Shown one piece after another: positions 36,911 to 50,015 of a stretch of 64,000 nt of DNA (position 1 is its first letter; each line of letters starts with the position of its first letter). Below the pieces are notes generated by a model that did not search any database, was not told where the DNA came from, and saw nothing but the letters and a program-made list of their open reading frames with translations. Source of the DNA: Torreya grandis. Its lineage: Eukaryota; Streptophyta; Pinopsida; Cupressales; Taxaceae. The position numbers were made by a program, and so were the translations under genes. Location of the stretch: positions 4,926,001-4,990,000 of the forward strand of contig JARHVA010000459.1 in assembly GCA_037957365.1 (NCBI GenBank), written 5' to 3'.

Positions 36911-37959
36911 TTACAATAATAATATTATTTTTGTAATTAATCTTGTATATTTTTGAAAATAGAATATTCTTTTGTAAAGGTATGTACAACTTTTAAATCA
37001 CATTACCTATAGGTTAGTCATTTAGAATGTCTACAGGGTTCCCAAAAGATGGTAAAAGGATAGATGTCCTTAAATTTTGAAATGAATAATTGACATACCT
37101 CATGAAAAGTATATATAAAGGGGTATTGCCCATTTTAAGAGGGAAAAGAGTATTTTTTGGAGCCAAAAATTATTTTGTAACTATTGAGAAAATTAGTATA
37201 AAGTAAGGATTTCTGCAAAGTTTATCCACTTTTCTTGTGTGAATTTCTATTATGGTTTCTCTCTCATTTGTCTAGTCTAATAATTAGATTTTAATGGTTA
37301 TTGTGAATTATATATGTGCATATTTAAGTGTAGATTTTTTAATTTGTGCTTGTGCTAGATAAGTTGAAAGTCCTAATGTTCACTTCATTTTATTTACCTT
37401 ATTGCATATGTGTTACTAAGATTTGCTTGTAGGGGTGAATCTTTAAAGTAAATCAGGTCCTTATTTGAACTATTTCATACTATCCTTAGATATTTTACTA
37501 ATGTGTGATAGGATTTAAGCATATTATACTTCCATGTCATATATTGGTTAAATGCATATTCAGATATAATTTGAACTTTGTCATGATGTTTATGTTAAAG
37601 ATCAGTAATGTATCGCTTCTCTATCCCACCCTTATTTTTAATCTTTTTATATCAATTAACCTTATATTAGATTTATTATGAATATTCATATTGGATTATA
37701 TTTAGACATAGCTATGGTCATAATTGAATCTAATTAGCATAGATTAATTTCATTTTCTTAAATATTAACTTTAGACCATAGTGTCTCCCAACCATCAACT
37801 AATATAAATTATTAGAACAGTTCATTTACTCTACCTCTATTCCACCAAAGATAGCAAGATTATCACAACATGAAACTCATGCAATGTATTCTCTAAGTTC
37901 ATAAATGTGTAGTGTTTATTGAACACTCTGGACCACCTATGATACATATTTAGGCATCA
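36911..37959 (+). other. Distal part of the C2 LTR with core promoter
   Basis: It is homologous to C1 12994-14130 (reversed) and C4 62550-63579. Shared blocks include cctataggttagtc (C4 cctctaggttagtcc) and cccaaccatcaactaatata (C4 cccaaccatcaattaatata). No ORF. Confidence 0.65.
37111..37120 (+). promoter_or_regulatory. TATA-type core promoter in the C2 LTR
   Basis: atatataaag followed by gggtattg corresponds to the C1 TATAAAAGGGGGTATTG. C4 has TATATAAG at 62757-62764. This would drive the gag-pol transcript. Confidence 0.65.
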
Positions 37960-37971
37960 ACAAGATGGGTG

Positions 37972-37994
37972 TTTTGCTAGTGTTAGAATGAGGG
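37972..37994 (+). promoter_or_regulatory. Decayed primer-binding-site-like sequence of C2
   Basis: ttttgctagtgttagaatga followed by ggg aligns with gaps to the C1 site TTGGCACTAAAAGGAGGGTA. It lies 12 bases after the LTR end TAGGCATCA. Confidence 0.4.
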
Positions 37995-38451
37995 AAGTTA
38001 GATCTTTGAAAATTTTAAATATATTTTCTCATTATAATGAATTTTAATCAAATATCATTATATTATTTACACATTTGTGTTTATTTTAGAATATTTATGT
38101 AAAGGCTAGTGATACTTATGGTTTCACACCATTCTTTGTGCTTATTTAGATAAAGGTAGATGTTCTTTTAATTATGGTAAAGATAGATTGATATATATTG
38201 ATCCAATAAGTTTGGGGCTAATAATAGCTATTTTATTTAAATATTGATATATCCTTTGCAAATTTGATTTTATTTAAACTTAAACATGTAAATATCATTC
38301 ATATTTACATATTTGGACATATGTTTGAGATAATTTATTTAAATATTGATATCCTTTACCATCCCTTATACATATTTATACAAAATTTACTTAATGTGGA
38401 AGTCTAATAATCATTATTTGTAAAGATAAGACTCACACATCATATTTTAAA
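37995..38451 (+). other. C2 leader between primer-like site and gag
   Basis: A/T-rich sequence with repeated atttaaatattgatat pieces (38236 and 38338). No ORF. Confidence 0.5.
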
Positions 38452-40200
38452 TATGGTTCAAATGTCTCAAGCTATAATTACCAAGGATAAGGACTAAGTC
38501 ATAATCAAAGATAAGGGTTCCCCTCCCTTCATGATAATTTCATAGGATATATAAGGGAAATAAAGGTAAGCATAGACTTTTGAAGTCTTAGTCAACTTCA
38601 CCAATTCAAAGTGCTCCTATGTTCAATCCTTATCAAGGTATGGCTTGTCTAGGCGGTTATTCAATCAATATGCCAAGTGTGGTACATGACCTTCCTCATA
38701 ATCCTAAAAAATATTTTCCATCATTTATCCTAAATAGTATTTTCGTAGCTGAAGAGCACAATAAATATTTCAGAGTTACTTTAATATTTCTAAATGTAGT
38801 TCATAAAGATGTAACATGTAGACTATTTCCATTCACTTTCAAAGATGCTGCATATGAATGTTTCCTCAATCTTCCAAAAAATTATATCACTAGTTGGAAT
38901 TATTATAACATATTTATTAATCAATTTGGTAAAATCATTAGTCCTTGTATTCATTACCAATAATTCACCATAGTAAAAATAGATTCTAGTGAAACAGTTA
39001 TATATTTTAATGCCAGATTTTAGAAAATGTTTAGTAGAACCATATCTCTTTACACACTTGATGAGGTTTTAACTTTAGATATCTACAAGGATGCTTTAGA
39101 TTTGATGAATTTTATGTTTATCAAAATATCTGCTCAGGTCATTAACACATTAGGCTTAACATATGTTGAACCTATGATCATTAATGACTAAATGCAACCC
39201 TAGGGCTAAATGACATACAATATTACTAATATTAATCTAAATTTGACCATTTTAAAAGGTTATACCTAATTCCAATCATAATATGCTTGTGCTAAACCAA
39301 ATTCCAGTTTTGAACCAACTACCTTTAAGTCATGTTCATTTTGGCCAAAGCTTAGTATTCTTGAACAATGCTACAAATGGATCTCATCCATAACACCAAA
39401 GAGCTATCATGCAAACCATTAGCACTATTAACACTCAAGTTCATAATTATGAATCACTAAAGAATTAAAATGACTCTATCTTAAAAATGGTTCAAAAGTT
39501 AAGTACCAACTTTCTTCAATTGTAGAAGCAAATTAGCAATACTAGGGAAAGTTTTAACAAAATTTTCTCATATCAAAGGTTCAATAGGCCTAATAATAGG
39601 TTTCATAATGGTAACAATAGAAATAATGAATCATAAAGTAATAATAATAACCTTTAGATTAATTTTTGTGATGTTACATTAAATAAATATTGTAAGGTCT
39701 AAAATACTTCCAAGCATGGTGACTTGGATTGTCTTGAATTATGTAATGTTTTTGAGTTATTTCAAGATGATTTAAATACTCAAAAAAGTGGATCTAACAA
39801 AGACAATACTACAAATACATCTAGATCTTCTAAGTCTTCTAAATATATAGATGCAACCCTAATGGTGGAGACCTTTGACTTCCCATTCTAAGAAGAGAAT
39901 GAGCTTGAGGATGCTCTTGAGGAGGTGTATGCCTTCTAGAAGTATTTGAAGAAGACCTATCCTTTGAGGAATATAGAGAAAAATAAACCCTTGAAAACTT
40001 CAACTCCACCAAATAACTTTGACACTGCTCCAAATCTTGTACCTAAAAACAACCCTAAGCCTCCAAAGGGAAGTACCTCTAAACACAATATTGATTTACC
40101 TAGTTCTTTTTCCAAGGGTGGGTATAACATAGTTGAGGATATGAAGAGGGTTAAAGATAACATCACACTACATGAGATGACTCAAATCACTAAGCAGAGA
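38452..40200 (+). pseudogene. C2 gag, decayed
   Basis: A start at 38452 (MVQMSQAIITKDKD) leads in broken frames into the open piece 38619-38963 (MFNPYQGMACLGG). That piece has DLPHNPKKYFPSF, LFPFTFKDAAYECFLNLP and NYITSWNYYNIFINQFGKI, a capsid-type core of plant gag. VINTLGLTYVEPMIIND follows near 39140. The region 39450-39900 has Asn-rich text and possible zinc-knuckle remnants, and 39946-40200 (TYPLRNIEKNKPLKTS) leads to the protease. C1 gag at 11344-12704 matches up to 39870. Confidence 0.8.
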
Positions 40201-40740
40201 GACTTTTTATTTAAATCTCTATCCAATAATCTTGGTAAGTCACTCAACACTACAAGTACTAATGTTGTTATGCAAAATAACAAATTAGATGTCCCACCTT
40301 TCTTGCTAATAGTAATAATCTTTGGTAAGAATTTTCATAAATATTTATTAGACTTAGGTGCATCTACTAACATCATGCCTAAATGTATTTGTGAGAAACT
40401 TGGTTTGACTCCCATTAAATTTTATAGGGTTATGACTTAATTGGATAAGTCCAAGGTGAAAGTAATTGATGAATTATTGAATTTTCACATGCAAATTGCT
40501 TCTAAACCAAGGATTAACATTTTATTGACATCTAAGTGGTGGATATTCCTAATGCATATTAGATGCTACTAAGTAGATATTGGACCAGATCTCTGAATGG
40601 TTACATGTCTACTGACTATTCCTACATGTGGCTTCCATGAAAGGGGGTTCTAAATTAGATTAGGATAGAAAGGGAACCTAAAATGAAACATATAATTATT
40701 GAGTAAATTCAACTAATGAGAGGGTCAACATGGTTAACTT
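40201..40740 (+). pseudogene. C2 aspartic protease domain, decayed
   Basis: The open frame to 40440 contains YLLDLGASTNIMPK with the catalytic Asp-Leu-Gly and the following Ala-Ser intact, then CEKLGLTPIKFYR. After a stop and a frame change the text continues near 40520-40640 as VVDIPNAY, MLLSRYW and NGYMSTDYSYMWLP, the back half of a plant retropepsin and its connector. It would process the gag-pol polyprotein. Confidence 0.8.
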
Positions 40741-40807
40741 ATATTTAGGTGTTTACACTCTTGACACCCCTAAGGTATGTGATTCTAAATAAACTCTTAT
40801 TATGCTT

Positions 40808-41299
40808 AAGATATGGAAATTATATTTTCATAGTGTAATATGTAAGTCTAGATAAGGTGTAGTAATTATTTTAATTAATCCTATTAGGGAAGAATTCAAT
40901 ACTTCTTATTGACTCCAATTTTCATGCACTAACAATTTGGCAGAATATGAGGCTCTAATCTTAGGTTTATAATTTCCCATCAAACACAAAGTCAAAGAAC
41001 CATTATTTTATGGTGACTTAGAACTAGTGGTAAACCAAGTAAGAAGTAAGTAGTAGTAAAAATTGTCTTACCTCAAGAAATATAAGTTTATAGCATGTGA
41101 ATTGATAGAGTACTTTCATGCCTTTAACATTTTATCTATTCCTAGGGTAAATAACCAATTTGTTGATGAGTTAACCTCAACTATAGCTAATCTTATGCCC
41201 AACCAAGACTCTAAACTAGGAGGCCTTAGTGTTGAATTATTTCTTTGTCCCTCAGTCCTTGATAATATCAACCATTTGCATGTATTTAGTGATGACTAG
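40808..41299 (+). pseudogene. C2 archaeal-type RNase H domain, upstream of RT
   Basis: The frame reads WKLYFHSVICKSR near 40812, then FSCTNNLAEYEALILGL near 40918-40968, FYGDLELVVNQV near 41007-41042 and, in the open piece 41063-41299, YKFIACELIEYFHAF with IPRVNNQFVDELTS. These are the strands and catalytic positions of the archaeal/bacterial-like RNase H (RVT_3 type) found in Tat elements. The Glu of AEYEA and the Asps of GDLEL and VDEL are present, but the first Asp is His (YFHSV). A second, Ty3-type RNase H follows RT. The position before RT, after protease, is the odd point. Confidence 0.78.
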
Positions 41300-41314
41300 T
41301 AGATCTTATACTTC

Positions 41315-42480
41315 ATGAATAGTTTAAGACTGTTTGAGTCCCACATATTTGATGAATTTGAACGAAATACTCTTGACAGAGGCAATATTGATGACAAGAT
41401 CATCTATATGAATGTCATTAAGATTCCCAAGTGCATGATTGCCCTAGAAATATTATTTGACATAAATAAACAAGCTAAGAACACCAAGGTTCCCAAATTA
41501 AATGTGAAAGATTACAATGTTGTTGACTTAGGTTCCCAAGGTCAATCCCACCTAGTCAACATTAGTATGACAACCAATAGTGAAGAGTTAAGAAGAGCTA
41601 AAGAGTTGTTAACCAGGTGTATATATGTTGTAGGATGGTCATATGAAAACCTAAATATATTTGATCCGAGGGTCATAACTCATACCATACCACTAAAATA
41701 AACTTGAAAGTCATTTAGGAAAAATCAAATACCTATCAACCCTATCCTAGAATCTTTGATATATAAAGAAGTCAATAAATTGTAAGATGTAAGGATAGTG
41801 TTTCCCATTAGGAACTCCACTTGGGTAGTTAACTTAGTACCAGTTAGGAATAAAAATGGGTAAATGAGACTATGTTTAGACTTTAGAAATCTTAATAAAT
41901 TTCTCAAAAAGATAATATACCTTTCTTTCTCTTGACCAAGTAATTCAGATTGTTAGTGGTTCTACCATGATGTCCTTTCTTGATGGTTTTTCAAGATATA
42001 ACCAAGTATAGGTGAATAAGGAAGATAGCCTAAAAATTGCATTCACTAATAAGTAGGCCACCTTTTCCTATAAAAGGATGCCCTTTGGATTAATAAATGT
42101 AGGTGAAACTTTCGAAAGACCAATGGACCACACTTTTGAGGGGTTGATAGGCAAGTGAATTATACTATACATAGATGGCTTAACTATATTTTTAAAGGAT
42201 AGGGAAGATCACATCATGTACTTATAGTAGGTATTTAAAAAATGTAAAAGTTATGGAATTTCTCTCAATCCAAAGAAAAGTAGTTTCTATGTTATTGAGA
42301 GAAAATTATTAGGACATGTTATAACTAAGGGATTTATATAGACCTAGATATAATAAATTCCATATCTAAAATAGAACCTCCTAATAGTAAAAAAGAATTG
42401 AAAACTTTCTTTGGGAAGATAAACTTTGTAAGGATGTTTATTTTGGGTTTTTTAGAAATAGTGAGACCTTTGAATGGCAT
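41315..42480 (+). pseudogene. C2 connector and reverse transcriptase domain, decayed
   Basis: The open piece 41315-41701 is an acidic connector of unknown fold (ARMS such as LRRAKELLTRCIYVVGWSY). RT begins near 41720 with INPILESLIYKEVNKL and continues DVRIVFPIRNSTWVVNLVPV and MRLCLDFRNLN near 41870, KRMPFGLINVG-like text near 42075 and SYGISLNPKKSSFY near 42250. KKELKTFFGKINFVRMF follows near 42390. At the active site near 42160 the expected Tyr-x-Asp-Asp reads YIDG, so the second Asp is gone. RT would copy element RNA into DNA. Confidence 0.82.
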
Positions 42481-42529
42481 GCTACAGAAAGATGTTAGGG
42501 TCACTTAGAATGAAGAGACCAAGAAAGCC

Positions 42530-42991
42530 TTTAAGGAAATGAAATAATGAATTAGACAAGCCCCTATGCTGATAAGTCTAGACTTTACTAAAGACTTTTA
42601 TCTTTACTCTTTTGTTTCTGACCATATAATTATAGCTTTCCTAACCTAGAAGATAGATGGATGTGATAATCCTATTAATTTCATAAGTACTAATTTTAAA
42701 AATGTTAAATTGAATTATTCTCTTATTGACAAGTAAGCATGTGCTCTGGTCAAGGTAGTGAAGAAATTTATGCATTATATCCTTATAAATAAGGTACATG
42801 CAATACTACTAGACCCTATCATTAAGATCATGCTTAGTCAATGTGAACTTGGAGAAATGAGAGGTAAGTGGATGTATATTCTCCAAGAATATGATTTAGA
42901 GATGAATACTACAAAGTTGGTAAGATGCCAAAGTTTAATTCAGTTGATTTACAATACTAATACGAAAATGAGTGTCATGCAGGTAGAATAA
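42530..42991 (+). pseudogene. C2 Ty3-type RNase H domain, decayed
   Basis: It follows RT in normal order. Text includes APMLISLDFTKDFYLYSF, FISTNFKNVKLNYSLIDK, CALVKVVKKFMHYI and the end KWMYILQEYDLEMNTTKLVR (open at 42758-42991). Together with the upstream archaeal-type domain this pol had two RNase H domains. In Tat elements the older RNase H is often catalytically weak; activity cannot be judged here. Confidence 0.78.
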
Positions 42992-43009
42992 CAAAATTTT
43001 CAGCCCAAT

Positions 43010-44290
43010 GATTAATATGATCCTATTATTCATTTGATTATGAATGTCTATTATCTATCAAGGTTAAGTAGAGATCAAAGGAGATATTTAAGGCTCAAGG
43101 TAGATCATTTTATGATCAAGGATAGATGTTATATAGGAATAACTTTGAAGGAATTTACCTAAGGTGTGTTTCTAAGGAAGAGGTGGCTAAGATATTGAGT
43201 ACTTTCCATGAAAGGCTAGGAAGTGGACATCCATATAGGAGGAAAATAACCCATATTATCCTTAGGATTGGTTAATACTAGCCTATTATATTCAAATATG
43301 CTCACAAAGCCTATGAGAGAATGTCACTCATGTTAGGTATTCAACACTAAAGAGCCCAAGGTAGTCATGCCATTAAATCTAATGATGATTGATAAACCCT
43401 TTTCCTAATGTGGAATAAATTTTTTGAGCATCATCAACCCCAATTATTCTAATGGTCGCAAGTATGTTTTGATTGTTACTGACTACTTCACTAGATGGAC
43501 TAAAGTAGTAGCAACCAAGTAGTGTAGGACTAAAGAAGTGATAAATTTTTTAGAAGAAAATATATGCATAAGGTTTGGGACACATTTATCTTTATTATAT
43601 GATAATGGATTTGCCTTTATATCCATTTAGATGAATGAGTGGGCATATGAAAAAAAAATTATCCTCAAGTTATCATCCAACCAATAATCAAGGTAATGGA
43701 GTGTCTAATCAATAAATAAAAACTTGATGAAATCCATAAAGAATTTTGTAGATGATAAACAAAGGATGTGGCACAAGTTACCTATGTATGCCCTTTTGGT
43801 AGATATAAAAAGAATCAATCAATCTCTCAAGTCATCACTATTCTTTCTAATATATGTTTAAAAACCTATATTTACCATCACACTCAAGTTACCAACCTAC
43901 AAGTTTATACAAGAATACATGAAGGAGGATCAAGAATTTATAGAAGTCTTTTAGACATCATACATATGGAAGATGCAAGAGAGATAGATTTTTCAAATTT
44001 TAGCAAGCAAAAAACTATAGTCAAGAGGTGATATGATAAGCATTCAAAGATAAAGATGTTTAGCCAAGGATATTTAGTTATTCTTTGGGATAAGGACTCA
44101 AAATGAAAAGGAAAACATGGGAAGTTTAAACCCTTGTGGATTGGCCCATATTATATTGTTGAGACCCTATGAATAACACCTTCAAAATAAAGAAATTTCA
44201 AGGAGTAGAGTTCACATTTCCAACCATTGGGAAATACCTCAAGCACTATTTCTCTATTGTCCCACCTAGAGTCTTCATGGTTTAAATTGT
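43010..44290 (+). pseudogene. C2 integrase domain, decayed
   Basis: The zinc-finger part lies near 43190-43340 (VLSMKG, then HIGGK, and later PMRECHSC). The core has CGINFLSIINPN near 43412, where the first catalytic Asp is Asn, and YVLIVTDYFTRWTKVVATK near 43463. LSLLYDNGFAFIS follows near 43589 with its Asp kept. At an A8 run near 43652 the frame shifts, and the third motif reads NGVSNQ near 43696, without its Glu. A second frame at 43768-44031 carries downstream text. The coding text fades before 44290, close to the (AC)n run. Confidence 0.8.
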
Positions 44291-44347
44291 AGGCTCTGTA
44301 CTAGTTTACCTTCTTGTCCCTTGTTTATGAATAGTGTTTACACACAC

Positions 44348-45420
<1,073 letters not shown>

Positions 45421-48400
45421 TGAGGTTAACATACCCCATTTTTAAAAAATGGGTAATCTTGTTTTGAAATTTGTAGGATTGTGCTTAAAACTAAAAAAAA
45501 CCACTTGATCAGAATACCACTAGCATATTTGCACATTGTTCATGACTCTCATTTGGATTAATGGACATGTTTTTAGATGATCATGATTTTAACCCCTTAC
45601 AATGTTGCTAAAAAATTGTTGCCTATGTTTGTATATTACAGGTTCAATGGAATCTCATTTGGGGATGAACATGATTAGGGTTTTATGATTCAATGTTAAA
45701 TTGATATTTTATTAGTCTTTGGTCTATCAGGGATTATTTAGATCTATTTTAAGTCATGTTAAAACCCTATTATAATGTTTTAACCTAGGTCCCTTTTGAA
45801 TTAAATTCAATTTTTGATAGAATAATATACATGGGAATAATTATCCATGTCATAGACTTAGCCTAATTTTGTATCTTAAGGCTTAGTCATGTTTTTAAAC
45901 ATGACCAAACCTTAGTATAAAAATCTTATTCTTGGTCCCTTTATGCCCTTAACCCATTGGTCTATGTTATAATTAGTGTGGTCTAACTAATGTAATGTCC
46001 CTCTTGTTCTATCCTAGACAATTCATAAAGCTTTATCCTATATTTTGATTATATTTATGAATACAATAAAAACCCTACGATAAAACCTTATGACTTATCT
46101 CTTATAATTTTTGGGGTCCCTTTAATTATGTTTTATAACTTAGCTTAAAATTTTTATCCTAATGTTTTACCATGTTTATTAACCAAAATAAAACCTTAAT
46201 CTAAAATATTTAACCTAAGTTATTTATATATTATCAAACATAACTTAATATTTTCATTGATTACAAGATCAACATTATATGTTTGCTTGAGTGATTGAGA
46301 TCCAATGGTGCAAGATTAAAGACAAAGCCCCAGTCCTGAGCTAAAGTTTAAACATTTTTTAAAGATATATAGTACATATTTTCTCATGTAAGATTGATAT
46401 AAAGGTGCATATTAATTTAAAAATTCAATAGATCCCTAGGACAAGTGAGAAGGTGGTAAGTGACACTTAAGACCAAAGAACACTCACTAAATAATGGTGT
46501 TAAACCTTGTAAATCAAGATCCAATGGAGTGAATTTTCTCAAGTGAATATGATCTGACAGTATGCAACGAATGTTGAAAATTCAAAATCCCTAAGGACAA
46601 ATACAAAGACAACACATGGCATAGCCATAAGCCATAAATTAAGGCTTGAACATATTTAAAATATTGATGGTACATGGATGAGCATATACATTATAATCAA
46701 TGGTCCATAGAGTAGGAGACATAATTAAGTATATCAAGATCAATAAAGCACATTCATCTAGGTAGGGAACATATAATGGTGCAAGATTAATGTTGACATT
46801 TAAACAAATCTAAGAATAAATGTGTATGAGATAAGTGTCAGAATTGTGGAGAATATAACAAATAACCAATGGCATTCAAGTTTTTAGATCAAGATCAATG
46901 AACCACATTGATCCAAGAAAATAGATCCAATAGTGAAAGGTGAGGCAAAAATTTTAAAGGTCCCACAACCAATAAAATACTAACATGTGTCTAAAATTAA
47001 AAATAGTCATATTTTAAATATTAATAAGTAGGATGCCAAAATGATACCACATTGGCTCTATATAAGTATAATAGGCCAAGTTGAAGATTTTATAGGCCTA
47101 CGAAATGTAAACATATAAGTACATAATATAATTAGGATCTAAGTCACAAAGCTTGCACAAGTAAAAATAGTTGTTATCATTAAATCACTATAAAAACATT
47201 CAATAAACCCCTAGTGATTACAAAAACCCTAATTTGACCCTATTCTCATTATAATCAAACCAAAAAAGATTGGATTGTCATTTATGCAAGGATAACTTGA
47301 TCCAGAATTGAACTGAAAGCCCTAATGAGTGCTTAGGAAAATTCATAGCCATGACACCCTAAAAATTTGTTTCAATGGAAGATGTGGAGCTCTATCTAAC
47401 TTTAGATGCAAAAGGGATGATTTTCAAGGACACACAATTTTATTCCACAACCCTAAATATAGGGGACAATAATTGGTTAGGCATATTTTGGACCATTGAG
47501 AACTAGTATCCCATCATAATAGAAAAGGAGAACATGTCTGAAAGGAGGCTCTAGTATGACATAAATTCCATTCAGATGATAGGTCTTCATTATGCTATAG
47601 TAAAGCTTGAAGTACCACATTATATATACATTCTCTCTCTTATTTTTAAAGATGAAAAAATAAACAAAGCCATGATTATTCATGAGGTTATTTTGAATAA
47701 AATTGATAATACCTCTCTTGTAGCATTTCAAAACTTTTACGAGATACCTAATCACCACATAGACCAAACCATTATCAATAATTGGGCCAAATAAAATGAT
47801 TTGAATACCATCCTTTCCCTATGGCTATATTCTATAAATCATGCATTTTTAGACTTTAATGGAAACATCCGCATTGGTCAATTCAGACCTAGGATAAGGA
47901 TGATCATGAATATGATGAGTAGGTTATGTGGAAATTTAAACACTACATATGTGTATAAAATATGTGTACCCTTACTCTAATTTATAATTAAGAAGTAACT
48001 CACCCCTCCTCTTGGTGAAGTTATCAACACTTATTTAAGTAGACAATTTTTCATAGTCAAGAAGAAGACTAGGAACCAATTCATCATGATGTCATACCTC
48101 CTAGATGCCTTTCTCACCAAAATAAAGATCCCCAACCTTAGATAATGGCCACCCTGATGGGACATAGATAGTTTCCAAATACTATTCAAAATTAAACATA
48201 TTCAAATACAGGGACCACATCCACTTCATATGTGACTGTGTTTATCCAACCCTAGTAGAGGCCATAACTAGGAATCCAATGTATACAGTCAATCCCTTGA
48301 TCAAACATTTAATTAAGGCCATGGGAAACATCTGGTTATACCCTAATTATATAATCATTAGGATTGAAGAACCATAATACACCCCCCTCAGATTGCCTAT

Positions 48401-48715
48401 CCATGTACATATGAAACTAGTAAAGCAGGACGTGGCTTATCAACTATGAAATGGAATAGATGGTCTTTACAAGACCAAGAGGAAGGGACTAATTCATATC
48501 CTCCCCATAATTATTGGTAGGATTATTTTTTCACAATGGGAAAATATTGAGGTTGCTTCCAAACAAAAGACCTCATTTAATCTCTAAATTGATGAGCTAA
48601 GGTAGTGGGAATCCCATGGAAGGGTCAAGGAACATCTAAAATCTAAAGGAATAAATATCCTTTATGATCACTATCCTAGTGATTTTGACCCCATATATAT
48701 AAAATACTCTATTAA
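45421..48715 (+). repeat. C3 terminal block, left part, interrupted by A2
   Basis: It starts TGAGGTTAACATACCCC and matches C2 31905-35195 at about 80% by eye, through the non-coding part and into ORF-L. It resumes after A2 at 58885. About 580 bases of the C2 equivalent (35196-35775) are missing at the insertion. It is either the 3' LTR of C2 or the 5' end of a separate element. Confidence 0.75.
47351..48715 (+). pseudogene. C3 ORF-L, first part, interrupted by A2
   Basis: The start is ATG at 47351 (C2 33834). The best open piece, 47576-47794, reads MIGLHYAIVKLEVPHYIYIL, then KAMIIHEVILNKIDNTSLVA, matching C1 and C2. Frame breaks follow. The text is cut near 48715 by A2, and the second part is at 58885-59513. 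The minus-strand frame 47767-47477 is a shadow. Confidence 0.7.
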
Positions 48716-49557
48716 ATAAAACACACAATGCATAAAGAAATTAAATAACATGCTTAGATATTTAAATGGGTTAGATTTTTTTTGCAAGACATTCAAAGGG
48801 GGGCCTTCCTCATTCTAACTCTATCTTCAATCCTTCCACTCATGACACTTAATTAAACTCAAAAATTCTTGTTCATATTAAAAAAATGCAGAAATGAATT
48901 GATGTAGGAAGATACAATAACAATTGCTTGATAAAATATGGTTTTGATAATTCTCTAATCAAATCTACTACTTCTCAACTATGTTGTTACATATATATAC
49001 TACAGATGAGATTTTTTTATACAAAATAATATATATTCTAATCTAATAAACATTCAACTTAGGATAACCAAAATTGGCTACTTTTGATAAAGTCATCTTT
49101 CATGTGAATTTTGTAACATTGTTCTAGGACAAAAAAAGTTTTCTCATTCTTTAACCACTTCCTTATTGGTCTCCGTGGAGGTTATAGTTATTTGTATGAG
49201 TCAACTGAAAGAGGAATAAAAAAAAATCATCTACGATTTTGGTCATGCAGTGTCTATAGGATAGTCTACGTGATGAGATTCCATTACTATAGGATGTTAT
49301 ATGATATGTACATATTTCTCTAAAACATCCTTAAAACACATTATAGAAAAAGAATCCTATAGAAAAAGATAACTATCATATATTTCATTCCAATACATAA
49401 TTCTAAATATTTAAATATTTTATAAACATAATGTTATTGACAATATTATGGCTACTTATGGAAGGAATCTTTATGGGAAAGTACTCAAAATCATGGTAAA
49501 CAAGAAGGATGAGTGTAATAGATGAAGATAAGAATAAGACATTTTTGGGCCTCATTA
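48716..49557 (-). repeat. 3' LTR of A2, truncated
   Basis: It matches 58038-58884, beginning aaataaaacacacaatgcat. The part corresponding to 57729-58037 is missing. It ends ctcatta, a changed form of ctcatca. Confidence 0.85.
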
Positions 49558-49570
49558 CACCCCTAAACTT
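49558..49570 (-). promoter_or_regulatory. Polypurine tract of A2
   Basis: The minus strand reads AAGTTTAGGGGTG directly before the 3' LTR, the counterpart of 548-560 in A1. Confidence 0.7.
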
Positions 49571-50015
49571 AATATCTTTCTCAACCATGAGTAAGAAACT
49601 TGTTTATTTTCATTTCATAAAGAACTCTAAAATCCATGGGATTTATGGCACAACAGGTAAGGTCAGTATAAAATCTAGACCTCTATTCAAACAATTGACA
49701 ATTTTTGAACTCTCTAGCTTCATCCAATGGGGATTTATCATACCAATATAAAATAGGATACAAAATTAGAGGGGGATGGAATGTAAGGCTCAATAATTGA
49801 GATCCCATTTCTCTTGTAAGAAAAATATATTTTATGATCCTATTAAATGTTGCCTTTAAGTTAAAAGGGGAAAATTGATCTCTCTTTTTAAGTTTAGGAG
49901 TAATCTCATTCCATCATTCAATGAAAATATATTTGGATATAAGACCAACAAAATTTATTAATCCTAAGTAAAAATCTTAGGATTCATCATTATTATTAGC
50001 AAACTAAGCTCTAAC

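Larger units (their letters stand above)
31905..37959 (+). repeat. Giant 5' LTR of C2, about 6.05 kb, containing ORF-L
   Basis: The start ttaggtcaacataccc matches the C3 start tgaggttaacatacccc and C1. Similarity to C3 continues at about 80% through the non-coding part and ORF-L, up to 36404. The right edge TAGGCATCA corresponds to AGGCATTCA of C1, before the primer-like site. Shared text across ORF-L in both terminal copies is the main reason to place ORF-L inside the LTR. Confidence 0.55.

Noticed and set aside
36911..37959. This block as the whole LTR of family C, with ORF-L as a 3' ORF after pol
   Set aside because: It would have a good TATA box and primer site, but in all three places it is flanked by ORF-L on one side and gag (or a likely gag) on the other, while the block start at 31905/45421/18337 has changing flanks. 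Kept only as an alternative.
38619..38963. 114-codon frame as an independent gene
   Set aside because: Its text lines up with C1 gag at 12189-12600 and sits before protease, so it is part of C2 gag.
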